Below, in pieces: positions 6,765-14,293 of a DNA stretch of 15,700 nt; the stretch's first letter is position 1, and the number at the start of each line of letters is the position of its first letter. A program made the position numbers and the translations under genes. The notes beneath the pieces were generated by a model. It was not told where the DNA came from, searched no databases, and saw only the letters and a program-made list of their open reading frames with translations. This stretch comes from a bacterium (lineage in GTDB: Bacteria; Chloroflexota; Dormibacteria; UBA8260; Bog-877): NCBI GenBank assembly GCA_021817025.1, contig JAKAWF010000060.1, positions 1 to 15,700 of the forward strand. The letters run 5' to 3'.

Positions 6765-7241
6765 ATGACTCTGGGGTCCGGCCCCACCCCTGAACCCGAC
6801 AATCCCCAGAGTCTGGCCGAGGCCAGCAGCTCTCGCATGTGGGCATCCGACACCGCATCGCAGCTGCTGGGCATGCAGCTGCAGGAGGTTGCACCCGGAA
6901 GGGCCGTGCTCAGAATGCGGGTCACCGCGGCGATGCTCAACGGCCACGGAATCTGCCATGGGGGATACATCTTCGCCCTGGCCGATTCCGCCTTCGCCTT
7001 CGCCTGCAACACATACGGGGAGGCCGTGGTGGCGGCCGGGGCGGACGTCGACTTCATGAGCCCGGCCCGGGTCGGCGAGGAGCTGGTCGCGGTCGCCACA
7101 GAGCGCCTTCGGCGCGGCCGCAGCGGCCTCTACGACGTGACCGTGAGGCAGGGCCCGGAGGGCCGGGTGGTGGCTGAGTTCAGAGGCAGGTCGCGCTCCC
7201 TGCCAGCGGTCACCCAGCCCGGTTCCGTAGGAACCGAATAG
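6765..7241 (+). CDS. paaI: Phenylacetic acid degradation thioesterase PaaI
   Basis: This 158-residue hotdog-fold protein carries the PaaI signature NGHGICHGGYIFALADSAFA at residues 59-78. Asp74 takes the place of the catalytic aspartate, with Asn59 and His65 nearby. PaaI hydrolyses ring-hydroxylated phenylacetyl-CoA and related thioesters in the cytoplasm. It is thought to rescue CoA when the phenylacetate pathway stalls. ATG 6765 has GAGGTGG just upstream. The N-terminal tail of about 20 residues before SRMWASD is a little longer than in many homologues. It is followed by paaK after 8 bp, so the two form an operon; the ligase and the editing thioesterase act on the same CoA pool. Confidence 0.95.
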   Translation: MTLGSGPTPEPDNPQSLAEASSSRMWASDTASQLLGMQLQEVAPGRAVLRMRVTAAMLNGHGICHGGYIFALADSAFAFACNTYGEAVVAAGADVDFMSPARVGEELVAVATERLRRGRSGLYDVTVRQGPEGRVVAEFRGRSRSLPAVTQPGSVGTE

Positions 7242-7249
7242 GAGCCGCC

Positions 7250-8557
7250 ATGCTGGACCTGACCCCGGACTCCAAGGACCTGGAGCCGATTGAGACGGCC
7301 TCACTCGATGAGCTGACCGCCCTCCAGACCGTCCGGCTGCAGGAGACGGTGCGGCGCGCCTACGAGCTTGTCCCCTTCTACCGGGCCGCCTTCGACGCCA
7401 GGGGTTTGCTGCCTCAGGACATCCGCGGCCTGGGGGACCTGGAGAAGCTGCCGTTCACCGTCAAGGACGACCTGCGCAACCAGTACCCATTTGGCATGCT
7501 GGCGGTCCCCCGCGAGCACCTGCGCCGAGTCCACGCTTCCAGCGGAACCACTGGAAGACCGACTGTCGTGGGGTATACGGACTCTGACATATCCACCTGG
7601 TCCGACCTGGTGGCGAGGTCGATACGGGCGGCCGGTGGCCGGCCCGGGGACCTGGTTCACGTCGCCTACGGCTACGGGCTCTTCACCGGTGGGCTCGGCG
7701 CCCACTATGGTGCCGAGCGGCTGGGGTGCACGGTGGTGCCGGCCTCGGGTGGGATGACCGAACGCCAGGTCACGCTGCTGCGGGATTTGCGCGCCGAGGT
7801 GATCATGCTGACCCCCTCCTACATGCTGGTTCTCCTCGACGAGTTCGAGCGCCAGGGCATCGATCCGCGGAGCTGCTCACTCAAGGTCGGCATCTTCGGC
7901 GCGGAGCCCTGGACCGAGGACATGCGCCGGGAGATCGAACAGCGCGCCGACATGCACGCCGTGGACATCTATGGCCTCTCTGAGGTGATGGGCCCCGGAG
8001 TTGCTCAGGAGTGTGTCGAGACCAAGGATGGTCTGACCATCTGGGAGGACCACTTCTATCCAGAGGTCGTCGACCCCGAGACCGGCGCCGTGCTTCCCGA
8101 GGGCGAACTCGGTGAGCTGGTGTTGACCACCCTCACCAAGGAGGCAATGCCCCTGATCCGCTATCGCACCCGGGACCTCACCCGGCTGCTGCCGGGCACC
8201 GCTCGGACCATGCGCCGGATGGAGAAGATCCGAGGGCGGACCGACGACATGATGATCGTACGGGGTGTCAACGTCTTCCCCAGCCAGGTCGAGGAGCTGG
8301 TCCTGAGCGTGGCGGGGCTATCCCCCCACTTTCTCTGCGTCCTCAGTCGGCCCGGGCGGCTTGACGAGATGACGGTCCGGGTTGAGGCCCGCGCGGACGC
8401 GGCGACCGCCGAGCACCGGGAGAGGCTCGCCAGGGTGCTCGGTGGCCGCCTCAAGCATGCGATCGGGGTCACGGTCGCTGTCGACGTGGTCGAGCCGGAG
8501 TCGCTGGAGCGATCGCTGGGCAAGGCGAAGCGGATCCTCGATCTGAGAGGCTCCTGA
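7250..8557 (+). CDS. paaK: Phenylacetate--CoA ligase PaaK
   Basis: The 435-residue length is standard for this branch of adenylate-forming enzymes. PaaK makes phenylacetyl-CoA from phenylacetate, ATP and CoA, the entry step of the pathway. Visible motifs are the early RRAYELVPFYRAAFDARG, the P-loop ASSGTTGRP at 96-104, GYGLFTGGLGAHYGAERLG, the adenine-binding YGLSEVMGPG, the RYRTRDLT hinge region, and RGRTDDMMIVRGVNVFPSQVE leading into the C-terminal AMP-binding_C_2 domain with SLGKAKRI near the end. ATG 7250 follows GGAG at 7241-7244, which overlaps the paaI stop. Its last 89 bases overlap the end of the convergent ATL frame. No missing key motif. Confidence 0.97.
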   Translation: MLDLTPDSKDLEPIETASLDELTALQTVRLQETVRRAYELVPFYRAAFDARGLLPQDIRGLGDLEKLPFTVKDDLRNQYPFGMLAVPREHLRRVHASSGTTGRPTVVGYTDSDISTWSDLVARSIRAAGGRPGDLVHVAYGYGLFTGGLGAHYGAERLGCTVVPASGGMTERQVTLLRDLRAEVIMLTPSYMLVLLDEFERQGIDPRSCSLKVGIFGAEPWTEDMRREIEQRADMHAVDIYGLSEVMGPGVAQECVETKDGLTIWEDHFYPEVVDPETGAVLPEGELGELVLTTLTKEAMPLIRYRTRDLTRLLPGTARTMRRMEKIRGRTDDMMIVRGVNVFPSQVEELVLSVAGLSPHFLCVLSRPGRLDEMTVRVEARADAATAEHRERLARVLGGRLKHAIGVTVAVDVVEPESLERSLGKAKRILDLRGS

Positions 8558-8843
8558 ACTTCCTGGCCCGGACATTGGGGGCCTGGACGCGCCGGCCCGA
8601 CAACGCCAATCCCTCCGCGCGCAATCGCCGCTCTTGCTCAGCCGCCAGTCCGGGGGCAAGCCTTCCGTCAGCGGCCACCACTCGCCACCAGGGGACGCCC
8701 GACGAGCCTGCGAGCGCACGGCCCACGGCACGGGCTGCCCCGGGGTGTCCGGCGAGATTGGCTACCTGGCCATAGGTGAGCAAGTCTCCTGGCTGGGTGC
8801 CTCGGAGCACCCGCAGCACCTCCTCCTGGAACGCGCTCACCAC
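8469..8843 (-). CDS. Alkyltransferase-like protein (MGMT-fold, Trp in place of the reactive Cys)
   Basis: From GTG 8843 this gives 124 residues with the DNA-binding domain of O6-alkylguanine transferases: FQEEVLRVLRGTQPGDLLTYGQVA, then AARAVGRALAG with its arginine finger region. Where the repair enzymes have the active-site PCHRV, this protein has PWWRV (residues 51-55). It is therefore an alkyltransferase-like protein, which binds alkylated guanine and flags it for nucleotide excision repair instead of removing the alkyl group. The start is uncertain: GTG 8840, GTG 8867 or TTG 8903 are alternatives, none with a strong ribosome site, but the family usually begins just before FQ. The tail after SGRRVQ is unusual and runs antisense over the last 89 bases of paaK. 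Confidence 0.75.
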   Translation of the reverse strand: MVSAFQEEVLRVLRGTQPGDLLTYGQVANLAGHPGAARAVGRALAGSSGVPWWRVVAADGRLAPGLAAEQERRLRAEGLALSGRRVQAPNVRARKFRSLSDRGSASPCPAIAPATPARPRRQRP

Positions 8844-9286
8844 CTCATGATCGTTGCCCGGGGACACCCGAGGTGGGTGGCAGGGCGCAGTCGGGGAGAG
8901 CAAGCGTCACCGAACCGGCTACGCGTACGTGCGAGCCATCGGCGCCGCTTGCTGCCTGGACCCGGGGATGGCCCCCACCGCCTCCTGGCCGCGGCAATGG
9001 CGTTGGGCCCCCGAGCGAGTCAAGCAGGCGGGCCCGCTGGTGCAACTCGAAGTGACGACATCGCCCCTCCCCCCCATGAGCTGCAGCCGCTTCCTGGTTG
9101 CGGCCACGCTCAGGGGCACGCCGACTCAGGGAGGGGACGGCGGCGCCCCGTGTTGGGGCCAACTCGGAGCCGGTCCACCCGTGGTGTCTTGCGGGCACCC
9201 GTCCATCCTCTGGATCGTGGACGTATGGATGTTCCGTGGACAGGTTGCGGGCAGGAGCACTGGCCACTGTGACGGTGAGCCGGCGC
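8844..9286. other. Intergenic stretch between the ATL gene and upp
   Basis: About 440 bases without a gene I can support on either strand. Open frames here are GC-driven and show no motif. It should hold the ATL promoter, since both neighbours are on the minus strand, but no clear promoter hexamers were seen. A short TGAGC-CGGC-GCTCA hairpin (9276-9289) overlaps the upp stop codon and is too short to call a terminator. Confidence 0.3.
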
Positions 9287-9973
9287 TCAGGTAATCCCCC
9301 GAGCCTCACGGCGCATCACTTGCGGGGCGGTGCTCAGTCCCGCTCCAGGTGGCCCGAAGAGGCGGTCTCCAGCGTCACCTAGGCCGGGGACGATGTAGCC
9401 GCGAGAGTCGAGGGACGGGTCAACTGCGGCGCAAACAACCTCGACCTCGGGCAGACGAGCGGAGAAGCTCCGAAGACCCGGCTCACTGGCCAAGATGCAC
9501 AGGGCCTGCACCCGAGCCGCCCCTCGAGCCAACAGGAGCTGGCACGCCTGCGCCAGAGATCCGCCAGTGGCGAGCATCGGATCGCAGACGACCACTCGCC
9601 GTGCCCTCAGATCGCCGGGAAGGCCATCCAGGTAGCACACCGCGTCCAGGGTCTGCTCGTCTCGCTTCATTCCGAGATGGGCCACCTCGCAGTTCGGCGC
9701 CACCGCCGCCACCCCGGGGACCATCCCCAGACCCGCCCTGAGAATCGGAACCACCAGTGGCTCCTCGGTGATCACCGGGCCCTGAGTCGCCCCGACGGGG
9801 GTGCGGAGCTCGCGCACGGCGGTCTCCAGGTCGCCGAGGGCGTGGTAGGCGAGGAAGGCACTGATCTCACCGATCAGAACTCGGAACCGATCCCTGCCGG
9901 TCCGCTCGTCCCTGAGTTCGGTGAGGCGATGCGCGACCGCCGGATGGTCAACCACCGTGAGGTTCATGGGCAT
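9287..9973 (-). CDS. upp: Uracil phosphoribosyltransferase
   Basis: This cytoplasmic pyrimidine-salvage enzyme makes UMP from uracil and PRPP. From ATG 9973 it is 228 residues, slightly longer than the usual ~208-210. Diagnostic motifs are the N-terminal VVDHPAVAHRLTELRDERTG, VPILRAGLGMVPG, the PRPP loop VVVCDPMLATGGS, and the uracil-binding GYIVPGLGDAGDRLFG close to the C-terminus. An extra tail of about 15 residues follows the family's usual end. ATG 9973, ATG 9967 and GTG 10009 are all possible starts and none has a clear ribosome site. Homology begins at MNLTVVDHP, which favours 9973 or 9967. It is a housekeeping gene with no link to the paa genes. Confidence 0.95.
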   Translation of the reverse strand: MPMNLTVVDHPAVAHRLTELRDERTGRDRFRVLIGEISAFLAYHALGDLETAVRELRTPVGATQGPVITEEPLVVPILRAGLGMVPGVAAVAPNCEVAHLGMKRDEQTLDAVCYLDGLPGDLRARRVVVCDPMLATGGSLAQACQLLLARGAARVQALCILASEPGLRSFSARLPEVEVVCAAVDPSLDSRGYIVPGLGDAGDRLFGPPGAGLSTAPQVMRREARGIT

Positions 9974-10009
9974 GGCCCAATCATCGTCGCTCGGCCCGAC
10001 TCGTGCCAC

Positions 10010-10530
10010 CTCTACTACCGCCCCGCGCCTTGTCAGGAGCTACCGCCCACTCCTGGAAGACCGGGTTGGAGGGTCCTGCCCAGGACTTCTCGGACCCCGA
10101 GCCCTCCCCCGGCACGCTGCGGTCGGCGCAGTCGCGCGCCTGTGGGGCGGTCGCACCCTGGCGGGTCGCGAAGACCTGGTAGACCTGCCGGGCGTGGATG
10201 TGCCCGGACGCGGCCACCCGCTCCTGGTCGGACCTGGCGGTGACCAGATCCCTTTCATCAATCCATCTCCTGCCCAGCTGGGCCCCGCTCCACGGCGCCG
10301 GCACCATCACCTGCGCCCACTCCTCTGCCTCGGGACACTCGCCCCGGAGCGAAACGCCAGCGCCCGGGAGGCGTCCCTGGCGTGCGGTTGGTCCTCCCTG
10401 AGCCCCCAGTCCCAGGCGTATCATCCGGCCCCTTCGTGAGATGCGACACCACGGCTCCTGGCCGGTCGGTCCACCGCGAAGCGATGGGCCTGGTGAACCC
10501 AGCCCAGGGGAGGTCGACCTTCCCCATCGC
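10010..10530. other. Region downstream of tnpA where a tnpB would be expected
   Basis: IS607 elements normally carry tnpB right after or overlapping tnpA. Here, reading the minus strand from 10530 down, no TnpB-like frame (RuvC DED motifs, zinc finger CxxC) is seen. A short MGKVDLPWAGFTR beginning at 10527 faintly recalls a TnpB strand motif, but what follows does not. A second stretch around 10100-10300 in another frame (SGAQLGRRWIDERDLVTARS) has protein-like composition and no recognised family. The region also has to hold the upp promoter. Confidence 0.35.
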
Positions 10531-11142
10531 CTACGGGCCTCCAAGAGGGCGCGCCAACGCCACCGGCCCCACATCGTGCCGGGCGCAGTCGAGCGCCTTC
10601 TCGGCCCTGTTCCGAGCGCCCCTGCGGCCATAGAGACGAGCGCAGAATGAGGTGAGCGCCTCGGTCATGTCCCGCACCAAGTCATCATCGACTTCGCCGT
10701 CATCGACAACCACCACCCTGCGGCCCTGCGCCAGGAGGGCTGCCTCCAGATGCTCGACACCGAAGCGAGCCAGGCGGTCCCTGTGCTCGACGACGATGGT
10801 CGCCGCCCCGGCGTCGGAGAGCAGACGGGCCAGCTTCCGGCGCTTGCCGTTCATTCCTGAGCCGACCTCGGTCACCACCTCGCTTACGGCCATGCCGTGA
10901 GCGGTGGCCCACTCGGTGAGCCTGGCCACTTGCCGGTCGAGGTCTCCTCGCTGGTCGTGTGAGGACACCCTGGCGTAGATGACGGCCTGCTTGGTGGCGG
11001 CGCCCGCCGCCGGTGGCACCCCCACCAGGATCGTCCCCGACGGGGTGCGGACAGCGGGCACCGGAAGCTGTCCGTCCCGAAACCACCGCCAGGCGGTCTG
11101 GTAGTGGACACCTTCCAGCTTGGCCCACTCCGACAACCTCAT
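10531..11142 (-). CDS. tnpA: IS607-family transposase TnpA (serine recombinase)
   Basis: The 203-residue protein has an N-terminal MerR-like DNA-binding helix-turn-helix (RLSEWAKLEGVHYQTAWRWF, residues 2-21). A resolvase catalytic domain follows, starting AVIYARVSSHDQ, where Ser60 is the expected nucleophile and Arg58 its partner. Then come DLDRQVARL, the EVGSGMNGKRRKLARLL region and VVEHRDRLARFG, and the C-terminal ARLYGRRGARNRAEKAL typical of IS607 TnpA. Such enzymes move the element through a circular intermediate with little target preference. ATG 11142 has AGGGTG upstream. The frame is intact with all key residues, so it may still be active. It lies directly beyond the broken end of the TetR relic. 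Confidence 0.92.
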   Translation of the reverse strand: MRLSEWAKLEGVHYQTAWRWFRDGQLPVPAVRTPSGTILVGVPPAAGAATKQAVIYARVSSHDQRGDLDRQVARLTEWATAHGMAVSEVVTEVGSGMNGKRRKLARLLSDAGAATIVVEHRDRLARFGVEHLEAALLAQGRRVVVVDDGEVDDDLVRDMTEALTSFCARLYGRRGARNRAEKALDCARHDVGPVALARPLGGP

Positions 11143-11154
11143 GGCGACACCCTA

Positions 11155-11164
11155 GCACATGTGC
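11155..11164. repeat. 10-bp palindrome upstream of tnpA
   Basis: GCACATGTGC is a perfect palindrome 12 bp upstream of the tnpA ATG on the minus strand. It is inside the presumed left end of the IS607 element and may bind a dimeric protein such as the transposase. It is too short to be sure. Confidence 0.4.
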
Positions 11165-11220
11165 GCGATGATAGGCACTGATGTCCTGGGAAACAGTCGG
11201 CAACCCATTGCTTCGGTACC

Positions 11221-11708
11221 CTCACTGACGGAGTTGATCATCCCCAGCAGCAGGCGACTGGCCAGGCGGTCGTCGATGTCCGGGCGGAGATCCCCGGCCG
11301 CGGCACGCGTCAGCTCGGACACCGCGTGGTCGAACTCATGGCGGCGCTCAGAGCCAGCCGCTCGGTGTCGGTGTTGCCGCGGACTCCGAGCGGCATGGTG
11401 ACGTGACGGAGTTCTTCCATCAGAACCAGGGCGCTTCGGGTCGTCACCTGCCGGAGCCTCGCCAGCGCCGGGCCCGACCTGCTTGAGTCCTCCTGAGAAT
11501 GGCGGACAGGGCGTCCAAGGCGTGTCCCCTCGCCAAGCTCAGGAGGTTCTCCTGCCTCGGAAATGGCGGTAGATCGAGGACTTGGTGATGCCGGCCGCGG
11601 TCGTCAGGTCGCCATGCTGGTGTGCTCGTGGCCGCGTTGATTGAAGACCGCCACCGCCAGCATCGACTCCACGTCGTATGGTATCGGGCGTCTGGGCCGT
11701 TGCCCCAT
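11221..11708 (-). pseudogene. TetR-family regulator, inactivated by four -1 deletions and 3' truncation
   Basis: From ATG 11708 the frame reads MGQRPRRPIPYDVESMLAVA and then GHEHTSM before breaking. Restoring one base near 11611, 11553, 11494 and 11348 gives one continuous TetR protein. Its N-terminal HTH includes TAAGITKSSIYRHFRG, followed by ENLLSLARGHALDALSAILE, ALVLMEELRHVTMPLGVRGN, and the ligand domain through DIDDRLASRLLLGMINSVSE. Homology then stops at 11221, next to the IS607 transposase, so the last ~40 residues are gone. The gene is divergent from paaABCDE with about 108 bp between, the usual position of a local phenylacetyl-CoA-responsive TetR repressor. All four lesions are deletions and no in-frame stop is needed, so read-level error must be excluded. 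The PaaR-like role is inferred from position. Confidence 0.85.
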
Positions 11709-11752
11709 CGCGCGGGTCCCAACTGTCGCGGGCACACCATGCGACCGGGAAT

Positions 11753-11781
11753 TTGACAGGCCGAGCGACCTCAATCAGAAT
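11753..11781 (+). promoter_or_regulatory. Sigma-70-like promoter of the paaABCDE operon
   Basis: A consensus TTGACA (-35) at 11753-11758 is followed, after 17 bp, by CAGAAT at 11776-11781, which matches four of six -10 positions. A transcript would start near 11788, about 29 nt before the paaA ATG. The perfect palindrome CCGATCGG (11795-11802) lies between the predicted start and the ribosome site AGGAGG (11806-11811). It is a candidate operator half for the lost TetR regulator, but this is inference. Confidence 0.6.
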
Positions 11782-11816
11782 TGGCGCCGAACGTCCGATC
11801 GGGTGAGGAGGCGGAG

Positions 11817-12773
11817 ATGGCTGCTATTGAGGAGGATCCCCGCGGGTCGGCCTTTCAGTCCGCCATCGACGGCGAGCGGACGGTGGAGCCGAGGGACTGG
11901 ATGCCAGAGGGCTATCGGGCCACGCTGATCCGGCAGATCGCCCAGCACGCCCATTCGGAGATCATCGGAATGCAGCCGGAGGGGAACTGGATCACCAGGG
12001 CTCCCTCGCTGCGTCGCAAGGCGATCCTGCTGGCCAAGGTTCAGGACGAGGCGGGCCACGGCCTGTACCTTTACGCTGCGGCGGAGACCCTTGGCGTCAG
12101 CCGGGGCGAGCTGGTGGAGCTGCTCCAGACCGGTCGCCAGAAGTACTCCAGCATCTTCAACTACCCGACCCTCACCTGGGCGGACGTGGGAACCATCGGC
12201 TGGCTGGTCGACGGGGCTGCGATCACCAACCAGCTGGCTCTGACCAAGACCTCCTACGGACCCTACGCCCGCGCCATGGTCCGGATCTGTCGGGAGGAGT
12301 CCTTCCATCAGCGCCAGGGCTTCGAGGCGCTCTGGACGCTCAGCCACGGCACCCGGGCCCAGCACACGATGGCCCAGGACGCTGTCGATCGCTGGTGGTG
12401 GCCATCCCTCATGATGTTCGGGCCGCCGGACGACCGTTCCCCAAACTCAGCTCAGTCGATGCGGTGGAAGATCAAGCGGGTCAGCAACGACGAGCTGCGC
12501 CAGCGCTTCGTGGACATGACGGTTCCCCAGGCCAGGGCGCTCGAGCTCACCCTTCCCGACCCGGACCTGCGCTGGAACCAGAGCTCGGGCCACTTTGACT
12601 TCGGGCCCATCGACTGGGAGGAGTTCGCCCAGGTGGTGAAGGGGAACGGCCCCTGCAATGCGGAGCGGATCCGGGTTCGTCGCGCGGCCGAGTTGGGGGG
12701 TGAATGGGTTCGTGACGCCGCCCGCGCTTGGGCGGCCAAGCACAGCGCCCTGGCGGTCGGGGACGCCGCATGA
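11817..12773 (+). CDS. paaA: Phenylacetyl-CoA monooxygenase (epoxidase) catalytic subunit PaaA
   Basis: This is the diiron oxygenase subunit that, with PaaB, PaaC and PaaE, converts phenylacetyl-CoA to the 1,2-epoxide using O2 and NADPH. It is 318 residues, normal for PaaA. Likely iron ligands are Glu48 ([15 protein letters not shown]), DExxH at residues 77-81 (QDEAGHG) and ExxH at 161-164 ([10 protein letters not shown]). Other hallmarks are [36 protein letters not shown] and [17 protein letters not shown] 11817 is chosen because AGGAGG lies five bases upstream; a TTG at 11781 would fall inside the promoter. It is the first gene of the operon and overlaps paaB by 4 bp (ATGA). Confidence 0.97.
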   Translation: MAAIEEDPRGSAFQSAIDGERTVEPRDWMPEGYRATLIRQIAQHAHSEIIGMQPEGNWITRAPSLRRKAILLAKVQDEAGHGLYLYAAAETLGVSRGELVELLQTGRQKYSSIFNYPTLTWADVGTIGWLVDGAAITNQLALTKTSYGPYARAMVRICREESFHQRQGFEALWTLSHGTRAQHTMAQDAVDRWWWPSLMMFGPPDDRSPNSAQSMRWKIKRVSNDELRQRFVDMTVPQARALELTLPDPDLRWNQSSGHFDFGPIDWEEFAQVVKGNGPCNAERIRVRRAAELGGEWVRDAARAWAAKHSALAVGDAA

Positions 12774-13057
12774 GCGACCGCCACTCCGGGCCGCTCTGGG
12801 AGGTCTTTCTGCGCAGTCGCCGTGGCCTCGCCCACCAGCATGTGGGCTCGCTGCACGCTGCCGACTGGGAGATGGCCATTCAGAACGCCCGCGACCTCTA
12901 CACCCGCCGGGGCGAGGGAGTCTCGATATGGGTGGTCGCCTCGACTGCCATTCACGCCTCCGATCCGGATCAGCAGGGGCCGCTCTTCGACCCCCCCGCG
13001 GACAAGGTGTACCGCCACCCGACCTTCTACGAGGTACCGGAGGACCTCAAGCTTTGA
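12770..13057 (+). CDS. paaB: Phenylacetyl-CoA monooxygenase subunit PaaB
   Basis: This 95-residue protein is the normal length of PaaB. It begins after a short polar lead with [20 protein letters not shown], and continues with [20 protein letters not shown] and the C-terminal [16 protein letters not shown], all standard family blocks. PaaB is a small non-catalytic subunit that bridges PaaAC heterodimers in the monooxygenase and is needed for assembly and activity. The start is fixed by the ATGA overlap with paaA, implying translational coupling. Its own stop overlaps the TTG start of paaC. Confidence 0.96.
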   Translation: MSDRHSGPLWEVFLRSRRGLAHQHVGSLHAADWEMAIQNARDLYTRRGEGVSIWVVASTAIHASDPDQQGPLFDPPADKVYRHPTFYEVPEDLKL

Positions 13058-13830
13058 CCGGAGCGGCTGCGGTCGCCGCGGCAACGGATCTCCATCAATA
13101 CGCCCTCTATCTCGGCGACGACTGCCTTATCCTCTCCCACCGCCTGGCCGAGCTGGCCGCTCACGCCCCCGAATTCGAGGAGGACATGGCTCTGTCCAAC
13201 CTGGCCCTGGACCTCTTGGGACAGGCACGGAGCCTGCTCACCTACGCCGGCCTGGCCGAGACCGCCGGTCGGGATGAGGACGACCTGGCCTACTGGCGGG
13301 ACGACCGCGACTTCCGCAACCTGCTGCTGGTGGAGCAGCCCAATCAGGACTTCGCGCACACCATCGTCCGCCACCTCTTCTTCGCCAGCTATCAGCTGCC
13401 CCTCTATCAACAACTGGCAGAGTCCCAGGACCCCACCCTGTCCGCCGTGGCCGCCAAGGGCGCCAAGGAAGCCAGCTACCACCGCGACCACGCCAGCCTC
13501 TGGACCCTCAGGCTCGGAGATGGGACTGCGGAGAGCCACTCCCGAATGGAGGCTGCGCTCGAGGATCTGTGGCCCTTCACCGGTGAACTGTTCGAGGTCG
13601 GCCCCGTCACCGACCGGCTGGCCGCAGCCGGGGTGGCGGTCGACCCAGCGTCGCTGGAGCCGGCCTGGAGCGCGCACGTCGACCGGATGCTCGGCCAGGC
13701 CACCCTATCCCGGCCGAAGGAGCTGGGAGCTCGCACGGGCGGACGTTCCGGCCTCCACTCCGAGCACCTTGGCCATCTCCTCAGCGAGATGCAGCATCTG
13801 CACCGCTCCCACCCCGATGCCAGCTGGTGA
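13054..13830 (+). CDS. paaC: Phenylacetyl-CoA monooxygenase structural subunit PaaC
   Basis: The 258-residue PaaC is a ferritin-like helical partner of PaaA that scaffolds the oxygenase and is not the active diiron subunit. Family blocks are LYLGDDCLILSHRLAELAAH, EEDMALSNLALDLLGQARSL, EDDLAYWRDDRDFRNLLLVE, ASYQLPLYQQLAESQDPTLS, KEASYHRDHASLWTLRLGDG and the C-terminal HLGHLLSEMQHLHRSHPDA. The frame is open far upstream, but the start is set at TTG 13054, which overlaps the paaB stop as TTGA and has GGAGG at 13039-13043 (10-nt spacer). Upstream codons in this frame lie inside paaA and paaB. paaD follows after one base. Confidence 0.95.
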   Translation: MTGAAAVAAATDLHQYALYLGDDCLILSHRLAELAAHAPEFEEDMALSNLALDLLGQARSLLTYAGLAETAGRDEDDLAYWRDDRDFRNLLLVEQPNQDFAHTIVRHLFFASYQLPLYQQLAESQDPTLSAVAAKGAKEASYHRDHASLWTLRLGDGTAESHSRMEAALEDLWPFTGELFEVGPVTDRLAAAGVAVDPASLEPAWSAHVDRMLGQATLSRPKELGARTGGRSGLHSEHLGHLLSEMQHLHRSHPDASW

Positions 13831-13831
13831 C

Positions 13832-14293
13832 ATGAGCGCCTGGGAGATCGTGGCCGCGGTTCCGGACCCCGAGTTGCCACTCCTCACGCTGGAGGATCTG
13901 GGAGTCCTGCGATCTGTCGATGTCGACGAGTCGGGGTCGGTGGCGGTGACCCTCACCCCCACCTATTCCGGTTGTCCCGCCCTGGAGACCATGCGAGAGG
14001 ATGTCCTTGAGGCGCTCCACGGTGCGGGCTATCCGTCCGCCACCATCCACTTCGAGTTGGCGCCCGCCTGGACCACTGACCGTCTGGGGCCAAGGGCGCG
14101 CCAGCATCTGAGCGAGTCCGGGATCGCGCCTCCGGTCGACTCCGGCACGCCGGTGCCCCTGTCCCAGAAATGCCCTCAGTGCGGCTCCTTGCGAACGTGG
14201 GAGATGAGCCACTTTGGGGCGACCTCGTGCAAGGCGCTGTGGCAGTGCAGGGACTGTGGAGAGCCGTTCGAGCACTTCAAGGCGTTGCGTTGA
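13832..14293 (+). CDS. paaD: PaaD, iron-sulfur maturation factor of the monooxygenase
   Basis: This 153-residue protein has two parts. The N-terminal MIP18/DUF59 domain shows VPDPELPLLTLEDLGVLRSV and the TYSGCPALE loop with Cys48, a residue important in this Fe-S carrier family. The C-terminal metal-binding ribbon has CPQCGS (Cys114, Cys117), Cys133, and CRDCGEPFEHFK (Cys139, Cys142). PaaD is not part of the final complex; it is thought to help build or insert the cluster of PaaE. ATG 13832 starts one base after the paaC stop. It ends overlapping the TTG of paaE. The frame is open upstream within paaC, but the family begins at MSAWEIVAAVPDPE. Confidence 0.95.
   Translation: MSAWEIVAAVPDPELPLLTLEDLGVLRSVDVDESGSVAVTLTPTYSGCPALETMREDVLEALHGAGYPSATIHFELAPAWTTDRLGPRARQHLSESGIAPPVDSGTPVPLSQKCPQCGSLRTWEMSHFGATSCKALWQCRDCGEPFEHFKALR

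Larger units (their letters stand above)
10531..11220 (-). mobile_element. IS607-type element, partial; outer end placed by loss of TetR homology
   Basis: The upstream boundary is inferred. Minus-strand TetR homology (LLLGMINSVSE) ends at 11221 with GAG|GG, and IS607 is known to insert at GG dinucleotides without terminal inverted repeats. Between that point and tnpA lie 78 bp, including the perfect palindrome GCACATGTGC (11155-11164). This may be part of the tnpA promoter or a recombinase site. The other boundary was not found; only tnpA is certain content, so the lower coordinate is just the tnpA stop. Confidence 0.55.

Noticed and set aside
6421..6768. 115-codon plus-strand frame overlapping the paaI start as ATGA
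   Set aside because: Translation is rich in Arg, Pro and Gly with no motif, no good ribosome site, and fits the noise expected in GC-rich intergenic DNA.
8845..9309. Minus-strand frame filling the gap between the ATL gene and upp
   Set aside because: It has no recognisable motif, overlaps the start of ATL and end of upp, and has a low-complexity Gly/Pro/Arg composition.
9981..10631. 216-codon minus-strand frame downstream of and overlapping tnpA as a possible tnpB
   Set aside because: No RuvC DED residues, no CxxC zinc finger and no typical TnpB blocks; it also overlaps the tnpA and upp ends out of frame.
11781..11816. Earlier TTG start for paaA
   Set aside because: It lies at the -10 region of the likely promoter and ahead of the AGGAGG ribosome site, and the added residues are not part of PaaA.
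14170..14289. Upstream extension of the paaE frame starting at 14170
   Set aside because: It lies within paaD, whose cysteine-rich C-terminus is clearly coding in the other frame; PaaE homology begins only after 14299.
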